Notes under the pieces: generated by a model
What the model was told of the DNA's origin: nothing
Databases searched by the model: none
What the model saw: only the letters and a program-made list of their open reading frames with translations
Position numbers and translations under genes: made by a program
Shown: one piece after another, positions 35,766-44,811 of the stretch
Position numbering within the stretch: position 1 is the first letter of the stretch
Layout: the number at the start of each line of letters is the position of its first letter
NCBI GenBank assembly: GCA_038198445.1
Contig: JBBPZZ010000013.1
Span: forward strand, 16,738-80,737
Direction: 5' to 3'
Length of the DNA: 64,000 bases
Source of the DNA: JACDDK01 sp038198445
Lineage (GTDB): Bacteria; Actinomycetota; Rubrobacteria; Rubrobacterales; Rubrobacteraceae

Positions 35766-36667
35766 TCCGGACTGGCGTGGAACTTGGTGTCGAGTTGTGC
35801 TGCATCCCCCTGAAGACCCCGTTGATGCCTGCCTCCGGGACTCTTTCGAGGGAGGCGCTCGGAGAAGCAGACGGCGTATATGGGGCCATGCTGCCGAAGA
35901 CCGCGACCCCAAGGCCCCGCAACGGAAACCCAACTCCCCGCATAGCGGAGACTCCGGCGGGGATGGTCAACTCCATCGGCCTGCAGAACCCCGGCATCGA
36001 CCAGTTCCTCCAAGACCTGGGCGCGTTCGACCGGGGTATGCCGCTCTTCGTCTCCGTGGCAGGCGATACGGTGGAGGAGTTCCGCGCTCTGTGCGAGCGG
36101 CTAGCGGGGGAGGAGCGGGTTGACGCGGTGGAGTTGAACCTGTCCTGTCCCAACGTGGAGCATGGCGGGCTCACATTCTGCGCCGGTCCCGCGAGCGTGG
36201 CCGAGGTTGTCTCCGCCTGCCGCGCCGCGCTGCCGGATAAACCGCTCCTCGTCAAGCTGACGAATGAGGGCGTAGTCGGCAACTCGCGCGCGGCGGAAGA
36301 GGCCGGGGCCGACGCGCTGACGATTATCAACACCATCCCGGCTCTTACGGTGGACCCTCATGGACGGAGGGTTCTCGTGCGCGGCGGTCTCTCCGGGCCG
36401 GCTATAAAGCCTGTCGCGCTGCGGGCCGTCTACGAGGTCTGCGGAACGGTAGATATACCGGTCATCGGGTGCGGTGGCATTACCCGCGGCACGGATGTCG
36501 CGGAGTTTATGTTGGCGGGGGCGACGGCGGTGCAGGTTGGGTCGGCCAGCTTCGTCAGGGAGCCGCGAGAGATCCTGGACGAGTTCGTCGAATATCTGAA
36601 AGACGCGAACCTCGGCGCCGTGGATCTAATCGGCGGTTTGCGTGACTTCTCCCGAAGTGACAGGTAA
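35762..36667 (+). CDS. pyrD: dihydroorotate dehydrogenase, class 1B
   Basis: PyrD oxidises dihydroorotate to orotate with FMN. The class 1 cytosolic type is shown by the catalytic Cys region NLSCPNVEHGG, VKLTNEG, GGLSGPAIKPVALR and GCGGITRGTDVAEFMLAGATAVQVG. The neighbouring pyrK identifies class 1B. GTG 35762 overlaps the pyrK stop and is preferred over the long open frame inside pyrK. pyrF, often next, is absent. Confidence 0.95.
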   Translation: MIRTGVELGVELCCIPLKTPLMPASGTLSREALGEADGVYGAMLPKTATPRPRNGNPTPRIAETPAGMVNSIGLQNPGIDQFLQDLGAFDRGMPLFVSVAGDTVEEFRALCERLAGEERVDAVELNLSCPNVEHGGLTFCAGPASVAEVVSACRAALPDKPLLVKLTNEGVVGNSRAAEEAGADALTIINTIPALTVDPHGRRVLVRGGLSGPAIKPVALRAVYEVCGTVDIPVIGCGGITRGTDVAEFMLAGATAVQVGSASFVREPREILDEFVEYLKDANLGAVDLIGGLRDFSRSDR

Positions 36668-36676
36668 GTAAGGCCA

Positions 36677-37018
36677 GTGTATACTGTTACTCCGATGTTG
36701 AGGAGGGCTCCAGAGAGGACATCGCAAGAGCGCCGCAGCGCGCTCGAAGAGGCCAACAGGGTGCGTTTCGCCCGGGCCTCTACCAAGCGTGACCTAAAGA
36801 GCGGAGAACTGGACATCTACGACCTCCTCATGGATCCATCCGAGGAGCTTCGGGGAGCGAAGGTCGAAGAGATGCTTCTCGCGGTTCGAGGGATGGGTCG
36901 CATAAAGGTGACGAGAATCCTGAGGCAATCAGGGATAAGTCGTTCCAAGACCCTCGTCGGACTCACCCACGGTCAGCGGGACCGTTTGATCGAGGCTCTG
37001 GGTTGCGAGGAAGGCTGA
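36677..37018 (+). CDS. mihF: actinobacterial integration host factor
   Basis: A nucleoid-associated DNA-bending protein restricted to actinobacteria. The 113-residue protein has the basic N-terminal helix region and the conserved DNA-binding part VEEMLLAVRGMGRIKVTRILRQ with GISRSKTLVGLTHGQRDRL. Position directly before gmk and rpoZ is conserved in actinobacteria. GTG 36677 is used; ATG 36695 is an alternative with no clear ribosome binding site. Confidence 0.92.
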   Translation: MYTVTPMLRRAPERTSQERRSALEEANRVRFARASTKRDLKSGELDIYDLLMDPSEELRGAKVEEMLLAVRGMGRIKVTRILRQSGISRSKTLVGLTHGQRDRLIEALGCEEG

Positions 37019-37581
37019 TCGTTGTCTCCGGGCCTTCGGGGGCCGGGAAGTCTACCCTGATCCGAACCGCTCTCGATGAAGTTCCGGAGCTTGCCTATTC
37101 CGTATCGGCCACGACGCGCAAGCCGCGTCCGGGCGAGGTCAACGGCCGGGACTACATCTTTCTCTCACGCGAGGAGTTCGAGCGTTGGGTTGAGGAGGGC
37201 AACTTCCTTGAATGGGCCGAATACTCGGGTAACCTCTATGGGACCCCGGAGTATCGGGCCGAGGAGTTCCTCGACGCGGGGCTCTCCGTAATCCTGGAGA
37301 TAGAGCTTCAGGGCGCGAGAAAAGTCCGCCAGAAGCACCCGGACGCGGTAATGGTCTTCGTCCGCGCGCCATCGTTGGAGGAGACGCGGAAGAGGCTCGA
37401 AGGTCGCGAGACCGAGACTTCAGAGGCGGTGGAGAGTAGGATGACAACGGCGGTCAAAGAAGTCGCGGCTCGCAAGGAGTTCGACTACGAGATAGTAAAT
37501 GGAGACCGGGAGCAGGCCCGGAGAGATATGATAGAGACGATGCGTAAGATCACAGGAGGCGAAGATGCTGAACGAGCTTAA
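37003..37581 (+). CDS. gmk: guanylate kinase
   Basis: It phosphorylates GMP to GDP. The P-loop is VVSGPSGAGKSTLI, and the GMP-binding region reads SVSATTRKPRPGEVNGRDY and FLEWAEYSGNLYGTP. The length of 192 residues is normal. TTG 37003 lies inside the mihF 3' end, and the stop overlaps rpoZ. Confidence 0.96.
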   Translation: MRGRLIVVSGPSGAGKSTLIRTALDEVPELAYSVSATTRKPRPGEVNGRDYIFLSREEFERWVEEGNFLEWAEYSGNLYGTPEYRAEEFLDAGLSVILEIELQGARKVRQKHPDAVMVFVRAPSLEETRKRLEGRETETSEAVESRMTTAVKEVAARKEFDYEIVNGDREQARRDMIETMRKITGGEDAERA

Positions 37582-37936
37582 GATAGACGAGCTTCTAACT
37601 AAGGTCGATTCCCGGTACGGGCTTGTGCTCGCGGGCGCCAGGAGGGCGCGCCAGATCAACGATTACACTGCGACGCTGGGCCTGAATGACTCCCTGGGTA
37701 TCCCAGGCCCGCAGGTTCACACCCGTTCCCAGCACCCCTTGAGCATCGCCATCGAGGAGCTTCGCACCGGCAAGCTGGAGGTCAGTTTCAAGCAGCCGGA
37801 AGAAGAAATAGTGGAGGAAGCCGGAGCCGCCGACGGCGCGGACTTCGTGGACCCGCTGAGCGGGACGAACTCTCCAGAGGACGCCGTCGTGGACAGTGGC
37901 GCTCCCGTCGATGAAGGGGATCAAGGCGCTGCCTAA
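37565..37936 (+). CDS. rpoZ: RNA polymerase omega subunit
   Basis: Omega stabilises the beta' subunit of RNA polymerase. The conserved core DELLTKVDSRYGLVLAGARRARQIN and the later HPLSIAIEELRTGKLEV match the family. The remaining 50 residues are an acidic tail of low complexity. It overlaps gmk by 17 bases and starts at ATG. The gmk-rpoZ-coaBC order is standard. Confidence 0.92.
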   Translation: MLNELKIDELLTKVDSRYGLVLAGARRARQINDYTATLGLNDSLGIPGPQVHTRSQHPLSIAIEELRTGKLEVSFKQPEEEIVEEAGAADGADFVDPLSGTNSPEDAVVDSGAPVDEGDQGAA

Positions 37937-37955
37937 AGTCCGCGGGATCTAACCT

Positions 37956-39056
37956 TTGATCCTCCTCGTGGTCGGAGCGGCGCCAGGCGCGCTCGCGGCA
38001 CCTGAGGTTGCCCGAGAACTCTCTGAGGCTGGATGCCATGTCGAGGTCATCCTGGATACGGAAACCCGGCGGTTCGTGGGTCCCGCTGCCTTCGCCGGCA
38101 ACGCGCAGGTCGTCGAGAGACCGGGCGAAGACCTTGAAGCCGTCGTCTTCGCCCCGGCGACGACAGCTACTCTGGCCCGGCTGGCGCACAATCTGGGAGA
38201 GGAATCAGCCGCCGAAGCCTATTCTGCCCGTGACAGGCCGGTATTTATCGCCCCGGACCTCGACGCTGCCACAGCCGCACACCCGGCGGTCGAGGAGAAC
38301 CTGAGGCTGCTTGGCGAAGACGGGTACAGGATTCTCGCGGGATCCGAGAGAGGCCTGGCCTCGGCCAGCGAAGTGGTGGCTGAAGTCTTGGGCGGTCTTG
38401 GCGGACCATTAAGTGGACTCCGTATCGTGGTGACGGCCGGCGGTACGCGGGAACCAATAGATAGCGTCCGGTTCGTGGGGAACCGTTCTTCAGGGAAGAT
38501 GGGCGTCGCCATAGCGCGCGAGGCGAGGCGACGTGGGGCGAAGGTTTCGTTGGTGGTGGCAAATATCGAGGTGGTGGAGCCTGGGGTGGAGTGGTTTGCC
38601 GTCGAGACTGTAGACGAGATGCGGCGAGGTGTAATCAGCCTCGTGGAGGACGCCGATGTTTTGGTCATGGCCGCGGCGGTTTCGGACTTCAAGCCGGCAT
38701 CGCTAGTAGAGAACAAGATCCGTCGCGGCGCAGGGTTGACGGTAGAGTTCGTGGCTACCGATGACATTTTGAAGGATGTTCGTGGGCGGAATCCGGGGTT
38801 GTTTATGGTAGGATTCGCCGCAACGCACGGCGACCCCGTACCGGATGCCCGTGAGAAGCTCGCCAGAAAAGGCGTGAACCTCGTGGTTGGGAACGACATC
38901 TCGAAAAAGGGCATTGGATTCGGCGCCGAGGAGAACGAGGTCTTCATAGTGGGCGATGGCGGAGAGCGCTTCTTTCCACGGGCCTCGAAACAAGAAATTG
39001 CACGCGCTATTCTGGACGCCCTGGCGACGGAGATGAACGTAGAGAGGCAGGATTAA
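37956..39056 (+). CDS. coaBC: CoaBC-like protein: intact phosphopantothenate-cysteine ligase half, degenerate decarboxylase half
   Basis: Normal CoaBC makes 4'-phosphopantetheine from phosphopantothenate in coenzyme A synthesis. The C-terminal CoaB half (about 150-366) is well kept: RIVVTAGGTREPIDSVRFVGNRSSGKMG, AAAVSDFKP, and the KIRR-type lysine motif. The N-terminal CoaC half (1-150) has the flavoprotein outline, but the usual active-site His before the PAT motif is missing. The PAMN motif is replaced by PDLD, and the substrate-clamp Cys is absent. Decarboxylase activity is therefore doubtful. TTG 37956 is the start. Confidence 0.87.
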   Translation: MILLVVGAAPGALAAPEVARELSEAGCHVEVILDTETRRFVGPAAFAGNAQVVERPGEDLEAVVFAPATTATLARLAHNLGEESAAEAYSARDRPVFIAPDLDAATAAHPAVEENLRLLGEDGYRILAGSERGLASASEVVAEVLGGLGGPLSGLRIVVTAGGTREPIDSVRFVGNRSSGKMGVAIAREARRRGAKVSLVVANIEVVEPGVEWFAVETVDEMRRGVISLVEDADVLVMAAAVSDFKPASLVENKIRRGAGLTVEFVATDDILKDVRGRNPGLFMVGFAATHGDPVPDAREKLARKGVNLVVGNDISKKGIGFGAEENEVFIVGDGGERFFPRASKQEIARAILDALATEMNVERQD

Positions 39057-40295
39057 ATGGCAGAGAGGACCGTGGGGACCACTACCTGGAACGCGGCTGA
39101 TGATCAAAAGCTCAGGGCGTCACATCTATTCACCTCGGAGTCCGTCACCGAGGGGCATCCCGACAAGATAGCGGATCAGATCTCCGACACCATCCTGGAT
39201 GCCGCGTTGAGCGCGGATCCCATGAGCCGGGTGGCCTGCGAGACTCTGGTGACCACGGGCCTCGTGGTGGTGGCCGGCGAGATCACGACCTCGACCTACG
39301 TGGACATCCCGACTCTCGTGCGCGAGAAGGTCTCCAGCATCGGTTACACGCGGGCTAAATTCGGCTTCGATGCGGAGACCTGCGGGGTTATAGTTTCGAT
39401 TGATCCCCAGTCGGCGGACATCGCGCAGGGCGTCGATAAGGCTTTAGAGGTGCGCGACGCCGAGGAGAACATAGACGAGGTCGGAGCCGGAGATCAGGGC
39501 ATGATGTTCGGCTACGCCTGCGAGGAGACAGAGGAGCTAATGCCGCTTCCAATAACCCTCGCCCACGCGCTGACCCGCCGCCTCGCCGAAGTCCGCAAGA
39601 ACGGCGACCTGGACTATCTGCGTCCCGACGGCAAGAGTCAGGTTACCGTTCGGTACGAGGGAGATAGGCCGGTTGGGATCGAAAAGGTGCTCATCTCCGC
39701 CCAGCACCGCGACGGGACGGAAAACCAGATCCGGGACGACCTTATCGAGACAGTCATCCGCCCAGTGATGTCCGGGGATCTCTTCGACGAGAGCGCGGCG
39801 GATATACTGGTGAACCCGACCGGGCGCTTCGTTACCGGCGGTCCGCAGGGGGATACCGGTCTGACGGGGCGGAAGATCATCGTGGATACTTACGGAGGGG
39901 CCGCGCCGCATGGCGGGGGCGCTTTCTCCGGTAAGGACGCGACCAAAGTGGATCGTTCCGGGTCTTACGCGGCGCGGTGGGTCGCCAAGAATATTGTTGC
40001 CGCGGGACTCGCCAGCCGGTGCATGATTCAGGTTGCCTACGCGATCGGCGTCGCCCACCCAGTGAGCGTGATGGTCGAGACTTTCGGCACGGCCTCCGTG
40101 GACCCGACGACGCTGGGTTCTCTGGTGCAGGAGCACTTCGACCTGCGTCCGGGCGCTATTATCCGGGACCTGAATCTGCGCTCACCAATCTTTGCCCAAA
40201 CCGCCGCCTATGGTCATTTCGGCCGCAGCGAGCCGGGCTTCACCTGGGAGGAGACCTCGCGGGCCGAAGCCCTTCGTCAAGCCGCCGGTCTCTAG
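39057..40295 (+). CDS. metK: S-adenosylmethionine synthetase
   Basis: It makes SAM from methionine and ATP. Signatures are FTSESVTEGHPDKIADQISD, GAGDQGMMFGYA and GGGAFSGKDATKVDRSG. The length of 412 residues is normal. ATG 39057 follows the coaBC stop directly. No SAM-responsive riboswitch is visible, since there is no leader. Confidence 0.97.
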   Translation: MAERTVGTTTWNAADDQKLRASHLFTSESVTEGHPDKIADQISDTILDAALSADPMSRVACETLVTTGLVVVAGEITTSTYVDIPTLVREKVSSIGYTRAKFGFDAETCGVIVSIDPQSADIAQGVDKALEVRDAEENIDEVGAGDQGMMFGYACEETEELMPLPITLAHALTRRLAEVRKNGDLDYLRPDGKSQVTVRYEGDRPVGIEKVLISAQHRDGTENQIRDDLIETVIRPVMSGDLFDESAADILVNPTGRFVTGGPQGDTGLTGRKIIVDTYGGAAPHGGGAFSGKDATKVDRSGSYAARWVAKNIVAAGLASRCMIQVAYAIGVAHPVSVMVETFGTASVDPTTLGSLVQEHFDLRPGAIIRDLNLRSPIFAQTAAYGHFGRSEPGFTWEETSRAEALRQAAGL

Positions 40296-42551
40296 TTGGT
40301 CCAATCCGCGGAGCGGAACATCCGCCACGAACGCGACAGGCCACGCGCGGTGCGGGTCTGCCTGCTGATCAGCACGCACTCGCTGCCGCCGCTTAGTTAT
40401 TCGGTGCCCAAGTACCTGACGTATGCGGTCCGCATAGGCTCGATGGTCGTTGCGCCGCTCAAGGATCATTCGCGGCTGGGTGTGGTTGTCGGGTTCGAGA
40501 ACGGAGGCAACCGCGAACTCCAGGAGATCCGTGGCGTCCGCGAAGAGGTATCGCTCGACTCGAATGTCATCAAGCTCTGCGAATGGGTCTCGGAGATGGC
40601 TGCCGTCCCACTGGCTACCGTGGTTCGCGCGGCCTTGCCGCCCGGTTTGAACGTGGTCAGCTATAAGATCCTGGATCCCGTTCCAGGTCAGCCCTGGAAG
40701 CCGGATACGTTTGTGAGCCGCGCGACCGCCCGGCGTGAGCTTGGCGACGAGGGCCTTATAGCGGCTGAAGTGGACGGGCGTCTGGAACTTGCCCCGCTGA
40801 GTCGAGAGCCGACCAAGACCGAATGGGCGGTAATCGTGGCGAACGCGGACCCGGATTTTGGACGGGCGCGCAGGCAACGCGAAGTCTTCGAGGAACTCAA
40901 GAAGCGCGGGTCCGCGTGTTCAACTTCCACGTTGCTGACGGAGACGGGCGCCAGCCGGGAGACCTTGCGGAACCTCGTCCGCCGCGAGGTCGTAAGGTTG
41001 GAGCAACGAGAAGCTCCGGGTGTGATCTTCCGAACTTTGAGCGAGGAGAGGGAGCCTGTTACCGAAGCGTTATCGGATGAGGTTGATCCTGTTACCCGCG
41101 GCGGCGCCTGGCTGTGGAGGATTCCCACAAACGAAAGCGCGGCCGCGGCGGCTGCGGTCGCGCGGGCTACGCTGAGCCGACAACGCGCAACCATAATACT
41201 GGCCCCGGAAAAATCGACCGTCGAGCATCTGGTGAGCTACCTGCGTCGCATCCTCTCGCCGGGACATAAGGTAGCCGCGTATCACAGCGGCCTGGGACGC
41301 GACAGGATGGCAGTCTACGAGGCCGCCCGTCGAGGAAATCTGGACGTGCTCGTCGGTACGCGAACCGCTGCGCTCGTCCCGTTGAAGAGACTCGGAGCAA
41401 TCTGCGTGGTGGACGAACCGAATGACGCGCACCGGGCGGAGCCTGGATACGAAGGACTCCCGCTTCACGTCCGGGACGTTGTCCTGAAGCGCGGCGAGGT
41501 AGAGGAGGCGGGAGTCCTTTTCCTCTCGCCTTATCCATCTCTGAGGCTTTATGCCGGTAAGGTCCGGGTGCGCGAGTTACCGGCCCGCCAGCCTCCCCGC
41601 TGGCCATCCATTCGCATAGTGGATCTCAGGGGCTCTGGCGCATCCATGAGCGCCACGATACTAGAGGCCTGTCGCGGTGTCGTCGAGGCGGGGGGGCGAG
41701 TGGGAGTGGTTGCCAATCGCATCGGCTACGCGGCGGTCGTCTCTTGTACCCGGTGCGGCTCCGTCAGCAGGTGTCCGCGCTGTGATCTTCCACTCGTTTT
41801 GGTGAACGAAAGGAAGCTCCTCGTATGCGGGCGTTGCTCTTTACGGATGCCGATGAACAGCAAGTGCGACCAGTGCGGGTCCGAGCGCCTGAGCCCGACG
41901 GGTCTTGCCGTCGAGGGCGTTAGGGAGACGCTCTCGCGCGCTCTCGAAGCGCCGGTCGGGTTACTCACCGCCGCCACCCGCGAGCGGGAAGACGCGCCGG
42001 TGGTTGTGGGAACGGCCCGGTGCATCTTAGACAAAGAATGGGATACCGTGGTGCTCCCAGACATAGACGCTCTCCTGTTGGGGAGCGGCATGGGAGCGGT
42101 GGAGCGGGCTTTCCGTCTGCTATATGGAGCCGCCGAAGCCGCGCGCGGCAGTTTTTTCATCCAGACCCGCGTCCCCGAGCATTACGCGTTGAGGGCGGCG
42201 CTGCGCGGAGATTATCCAGCGTTCGCGGTGGCGGAGTTACCCCGGCTGCGTGACCTGGGTTATCCGCCCTTCGGCCACCTGGCGGACATTACTTTAGAGG
42301 GATCGGAAACGGCGCTGCGGCGTGCGGTAGAATCTCGTCTGCGTCCCGCTCTAGGAGCCGATGTTGAGATGTCGGGCCTGGTTCCGCTTCCCAACCACGG
42401 GAGAGCACCTCAGGCGTGGCGCTTATTGCTGCGGGGCCGCGAGCGGGCGGCCGTCGCTCGGGCGGGTGCCCTTGCCGCAAGGCTGGCGTCCGAAGCGCGA
42501 AGTTTGGGCGCGTTGAAGGTGAAAGTTAACATAGATCCCGAGGAGGTATAG
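40296..42551 (+). CDS. priA: PriA-like replication restart protein without helicase motifs
   Basis: PriA recognises stalled forks for primosome loading. The N-terminal DNA-binding domain (LPPLSYSVPKYL, GSMVVAPLK) is present. So are eight zinc cysteines in CTRCGSVSRCPRC and CGRCSLR...CDQCGS. The Walker A motif (normally GVTGSGKTE) is replaced by WRIPTNESAAAA, and the DEEH box by VVDEPNDAH. ATP-driven unwinding is therefore unlikely. Such loss is known for actinobacterial PriA. GTG or TTG usage at the start is uncertain; TTG 40296 directly follows metK. Confidence 0.9.
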   Translation: MVQSAERNIRHERDRPRAVRVCLLISTHSLPPLSYSVPKYLTYAVRIGSMVVAPLKDHSRLGVVVGFENGGNRELQEIRGVREEVSLDSNVIKLCEWVSEMAAVPLATVVRAALPPGLNVVSYKILDPVPGQPWKPDTFVSRATARRELGDEGLIAAEVDGRLELAPLSREPTKTEWAVIVANADPDFGRARRQREVFEELKKRGSACSTSTLLTETGASRETLRNLVRREVVRLEQREAPGVIFRTLSEEREPVTEALSDEVDPVTRGGAWLWRIPTNESAAAAAAVARATLSRQRATIILAPEKSTVEHLVSYLRRILSPGHKVAAYHSGLGRDRMAVYEAARRGNLDVLVGTRTAALVPLKRLGAICVVDEPNDAHRAEPGYEGLPLHVRDVVLKRGEVEEAGVLFLSPYPSLRLYAGKVRVRELPARQPPRWPSIRIVDLRGSGASMSATILEACRGVVEAGGRVGVVANRIGYAAVVSCTRCGSVSRCPRCDLPLVLVNERKLLVCGRCSLRMPMNSKCDQCGSERLSPTGLAVEGVRETLSRALEAPVGLLTAATREREDAPVVVGTARCILDKEWDTVVLPDIDALLLGSGMGAVERAFRLLYGAAEAARGSFFIQTRVPEHYALRAALRGDYPAFAVAELPRLRDLGYPPFGHLADITLEGSETALRRAVESRLRPALGADVEMSGLVPLPNHGRAPQAWRLLLRGRERAAVARAGALAARLASEARSLGALKVKVNIDPEEV

Positions 42552-42554
42552 AGC

Positions 42555-43049
42555 ATGGCGCTAGAGGTCAGGACGTTCGGGGACCCGGTGCTGAAGTCGC
42601 GGGCCGCTCCGGTCAAGAAGTTTGACGAATCCCTGTCCCGGCTTGCGGAGGATATGCTAGTTACCATGCGCGAGTACGAAGGAGTAGGGCTGGCCGCCAA
42701 CCAGGTAGGCCGTCTCAAGCGCATACTGGTCGCCGCTATCGAAGACAAAGAGTATGTGATCGTCAACCCCGAGATCGAGTCTAGCTCCGAAGAGACGGCC
42801 GTCGAGAACGAGGGATGCCTCTCGATACCCGGTATCCACGTCGAGGTCGAAAGGCCTGTCAGGATTACACTCTCCGGCAACGATGTCTCCGGCCGACCCC
42901 TTAGTATTGACGCCTCTGGGCTTCGCGCCCGCGTCTTCCAGCACGAGATAGACCATCTCGACGGAATCCTGATGATGGACCGCACCGACCGTGAATCGCG
43001 CAAGAACGCCCTCCGGGAACTGCGCGAACGAATGCTGGCCTCCCAGTAG
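42555..43049 (+). CDS. def: peptide deformylase
   Basis: It removes the formyl group from new proteins. All three motifs are intact: GVGLAANQVG, EGCLSIPG with the metal Cys, and QHEIDHLDG with the two metal His and catalytic Glu. The length of 164 residues is normal. The start is ATG 42555, with GAGGAGG about 7 bases ahead in the priA 3' end. Confidence 0.97.
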   Translation: MALEVRTFGDPVLKSRAAPVKKFDESLSRLAEDMLVTMREYEGVGLAANQVGRLKRILVAAIEDKEYVIVNPEIESSSEETAVENEGCLSIPGIHVEVERPVRITLSGNDVSGRPLSIDASGLRARVFQHEIDHLDGILMMDRTDRESRKNALRELRERMLASQ

Positions 43050-43077
43050 AGACCCGAAGCACGCAAAGACAGACACA

Positions 43078-43998
43078 TTGAAGGTAGCATTCGCCGGCAC
43101 ACCTGGGTTCGCCGCCACTATCCTGAGCGGCCTCGTCTCCTCCGAGCACCAGGTAGGGCTCGTGATCTCTCAGCCCGACGCGCGGCGCGGGCGTGGACGG
43201 AAGACCATTGCTACCGCCGTCGCGGCACTAGCCCGCCAGAGAGACCTGCCTCTACTCCAACCCGAACGCATCGCGGAAGCAACGGAGGACATCTCCCGTC
43301 ACGACGCCCTGGTGGTCGCGGCTTACGGTCAGATACTACGCTCCGATACCCTTAACGCCGCCACCCACGGCGCCTGGAATGTACACGCCTCACTCCTGCC
43401 CGCATACCGCGGAGCAGCGCCCATAGAGCGTGCCATAATGGAGGGAGAAAAGAAAACCGGCGTAACCATCATCCGAATGGACGAGGGCCTCGATACCGGA
43501 CCTATAGCTTTGCAACGCGGCCTGGATGTTCCCGGCGACATGACCGGGGGCGAGCTTTACGAAAAACTCGCCTTCCTCGGAGCTAAAGCTATAGTTGACG
43601 GTTTGGCTTTACTTGAAGACGATAGACTAACCCTCACCGAGCAGGACAGTCTTAATGCTACATATGCGGCTAAACTTTCGGGTGAGGATCTGAGGGTGCG
43701 GTGGGATCTGGACGCTGAGCGTATATACAACATGGTAAGGGCGTTGGCCCCGAGTCCGGGGGCGCGTGCATTCCACCCGGAGGTCGAGGGTCCGATCAAA
43801 ATATTCCGCTCGGAAATCGCCAAACCAGGTGGCAAGTATCTGGTTGCGGGCGAGATTTATGCTGCAAACGGTCAAATTTTGGTTGGATGCGGTACAGGAA
43901 CATTAGAAGTGAAGGAACTCCAGATGCCGGGCGCGAAACGTGTCGGGGCCAATGATTTTCTACGAGGCAATACTCTAGCTGGCGCATTTATCAGCTAA
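43078..43998 (+). CDS. fmt: methionyl-tRNA formyltransferase
   Basis: Fmt formylates initiator Met-tRNA. The N-terminal domain has VAFAGTPGFAA, the catalytic region NVHASLLPAYRGAAPIERAI and the Asp of MDEGLDTGPI. The C-terminal domain has YNMVRALAPSPGARAF. TTG 43078 gives the family-typical start LKVAFAGTP. The ribosome binding site is poor, so coupling to def 28 bases upstream is likely. Confidence 0.94.
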   Translation: MKVAFAGTPGFAATILSGLVSSEHQVGLVISQPDARRGRGRKTIATAVAALARQRDLPLLQPERIAEATEDISRHDALVVAAYGQILRSDTLNAATHGAWNVHASLLPAYRGAAPIERAIMEGEKKTGVTIIRMDEGLDTGPIALQRGLDVPGDMTGGELYEKLAFLGAKAIVDGLALLEDDRLTLTEQDSLNATYAAKLSGEDLRVRWDLDAERIYNMVRALAPSPGARAFHPEVEGPIKIFRSEIAKPGGKYLVAGEIYAANGQILVGCGTGTLEVKELQMPGAKRVGANDFLRGNTLAGAFIS

Positions 43999-44071
43999 GG
44001 ACACCTAATGGTTTCGCCTCCTAATGCACTACAGAGTGTGTGTTCACAGAGCCCATAGCGCAGGATGCAGG

Positions 44072-44077
44072 TATAAT
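44072..44077 (+). promoter_or_regulatory. -10 box ahead of the NeuD-like and pilus genes
   Basis: A perfect TATAAT lies in the 129-base gap after fmt, 50 bases before GTG 44128. No matching -35 box or TGn extension is found at the usual distance, so this is a candidate only. It would head the transcript for the acyltransferase and pilD-pilO genes. Confidence 0.4.
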
Positions 44078-44127
44078 CGCAAGATGCCAGGAACGATGTT
44101 ACACTGCCGCAAACGTGTCCTCCAGGC

Positions 44128-44811
44128 GTGCGGGAGAAGAGCGATATAAGAAGGCCCGAAACTAGTGCAAGTATCACTCAACCAGAAGCTGAGGTACAGG
44201 AGATTGTGACCGATGACGATCTCCGGGTAGCCATCGTTGGGGCGGGTGGATTCGGCCGTCTTGCCCTGGATGTTCTCATTGCCGGAGGTTCAGAGCAGTG
44301 GGTTCTCGGTTTTTATGATGACTCTCACTCTATACTTGCGGGTAAGGTGCGAGGATATCCGGTGTTGGGCGACATTGGGATGCTCAAGAGCATGCTTTCC
44401 GTAGAGCCCGTGCATGTGATAGTTGCGATCACGGACAATCGTGCCCGGCTGAGGGTCGCCAACTCCATTCGTGGTCTTGGCGGTCAGTTCATAACGGCGG
44501 TACATCCGCTGGGGTATGTATCAGAGGCGGCGGTGGTTGGAGATGGGTGTGTGATCTCGTCTTCCGCGGTCGTTCATCCCGACGCGAAGATAGGCAGCCA
44601 TTGCTTCGTGGGACCGGGGGCCGTCGTGGACCGTGACGCCGAGGTCGGGGCTGGGGTTTGGATCTCCTCTGGGGCAATAGTTGGGTCGGGGGCTCGTGTG
44701 GGGGCGCGGGTCGTTCTAGGACACAACGCAAGTGTGGGACGGAAAGCCACCGTTGGCGGTGATGTCGTAGTGGGGGCGCTTCAGGCCGTGCCGGAAGGTG
44801 GGAAGGTTTGA
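44128..44811 (+). CDS. NeuD/PglD-like sugar O-/N-acyltransferase
   Basis: An N-terminal Rossmann-like domain (VAIVGAGGFGRLALDVL) that binds sugar nucleotide is followed by a left-handed beta-helix. Its hexapeptide repeats run about 140-215 (VVGDGCVISSSAVVHPDAKIG, VGAGVWISSGAIVG). These enzymes acetylate sugars of glycans such as sialic, legionaminic or bacillosamine-type. Placed directly before the pilus genes, it may modify a sugar for pilin glycosylation; that is inference. GTG 44206, preceded by AGGAGA, would give a more family-like N terminus than GTG 44128. The stop overlaps pilD by TTGA. Confidence 0.82.
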   Translation: MREKSDIRRPETSASITQPEAEVQEIVTDDDLRVAIVGAGGFGRLALDVLIAGGSEQWVLGFYDDSHSILAGKVRGYPVLGDIGMLKSMLSVEPVHVIVAITDNRARLRVANSIRGLGGQFITAVHPLGYVSEAAVVGDGCVISSSAVVHPDAKIGSHCFVGPGAVVDRDAEVGAGVWISSGAIVGSGARVGARVVLGHNASVGRKATVGGDVVVGALQAVPEGGKV

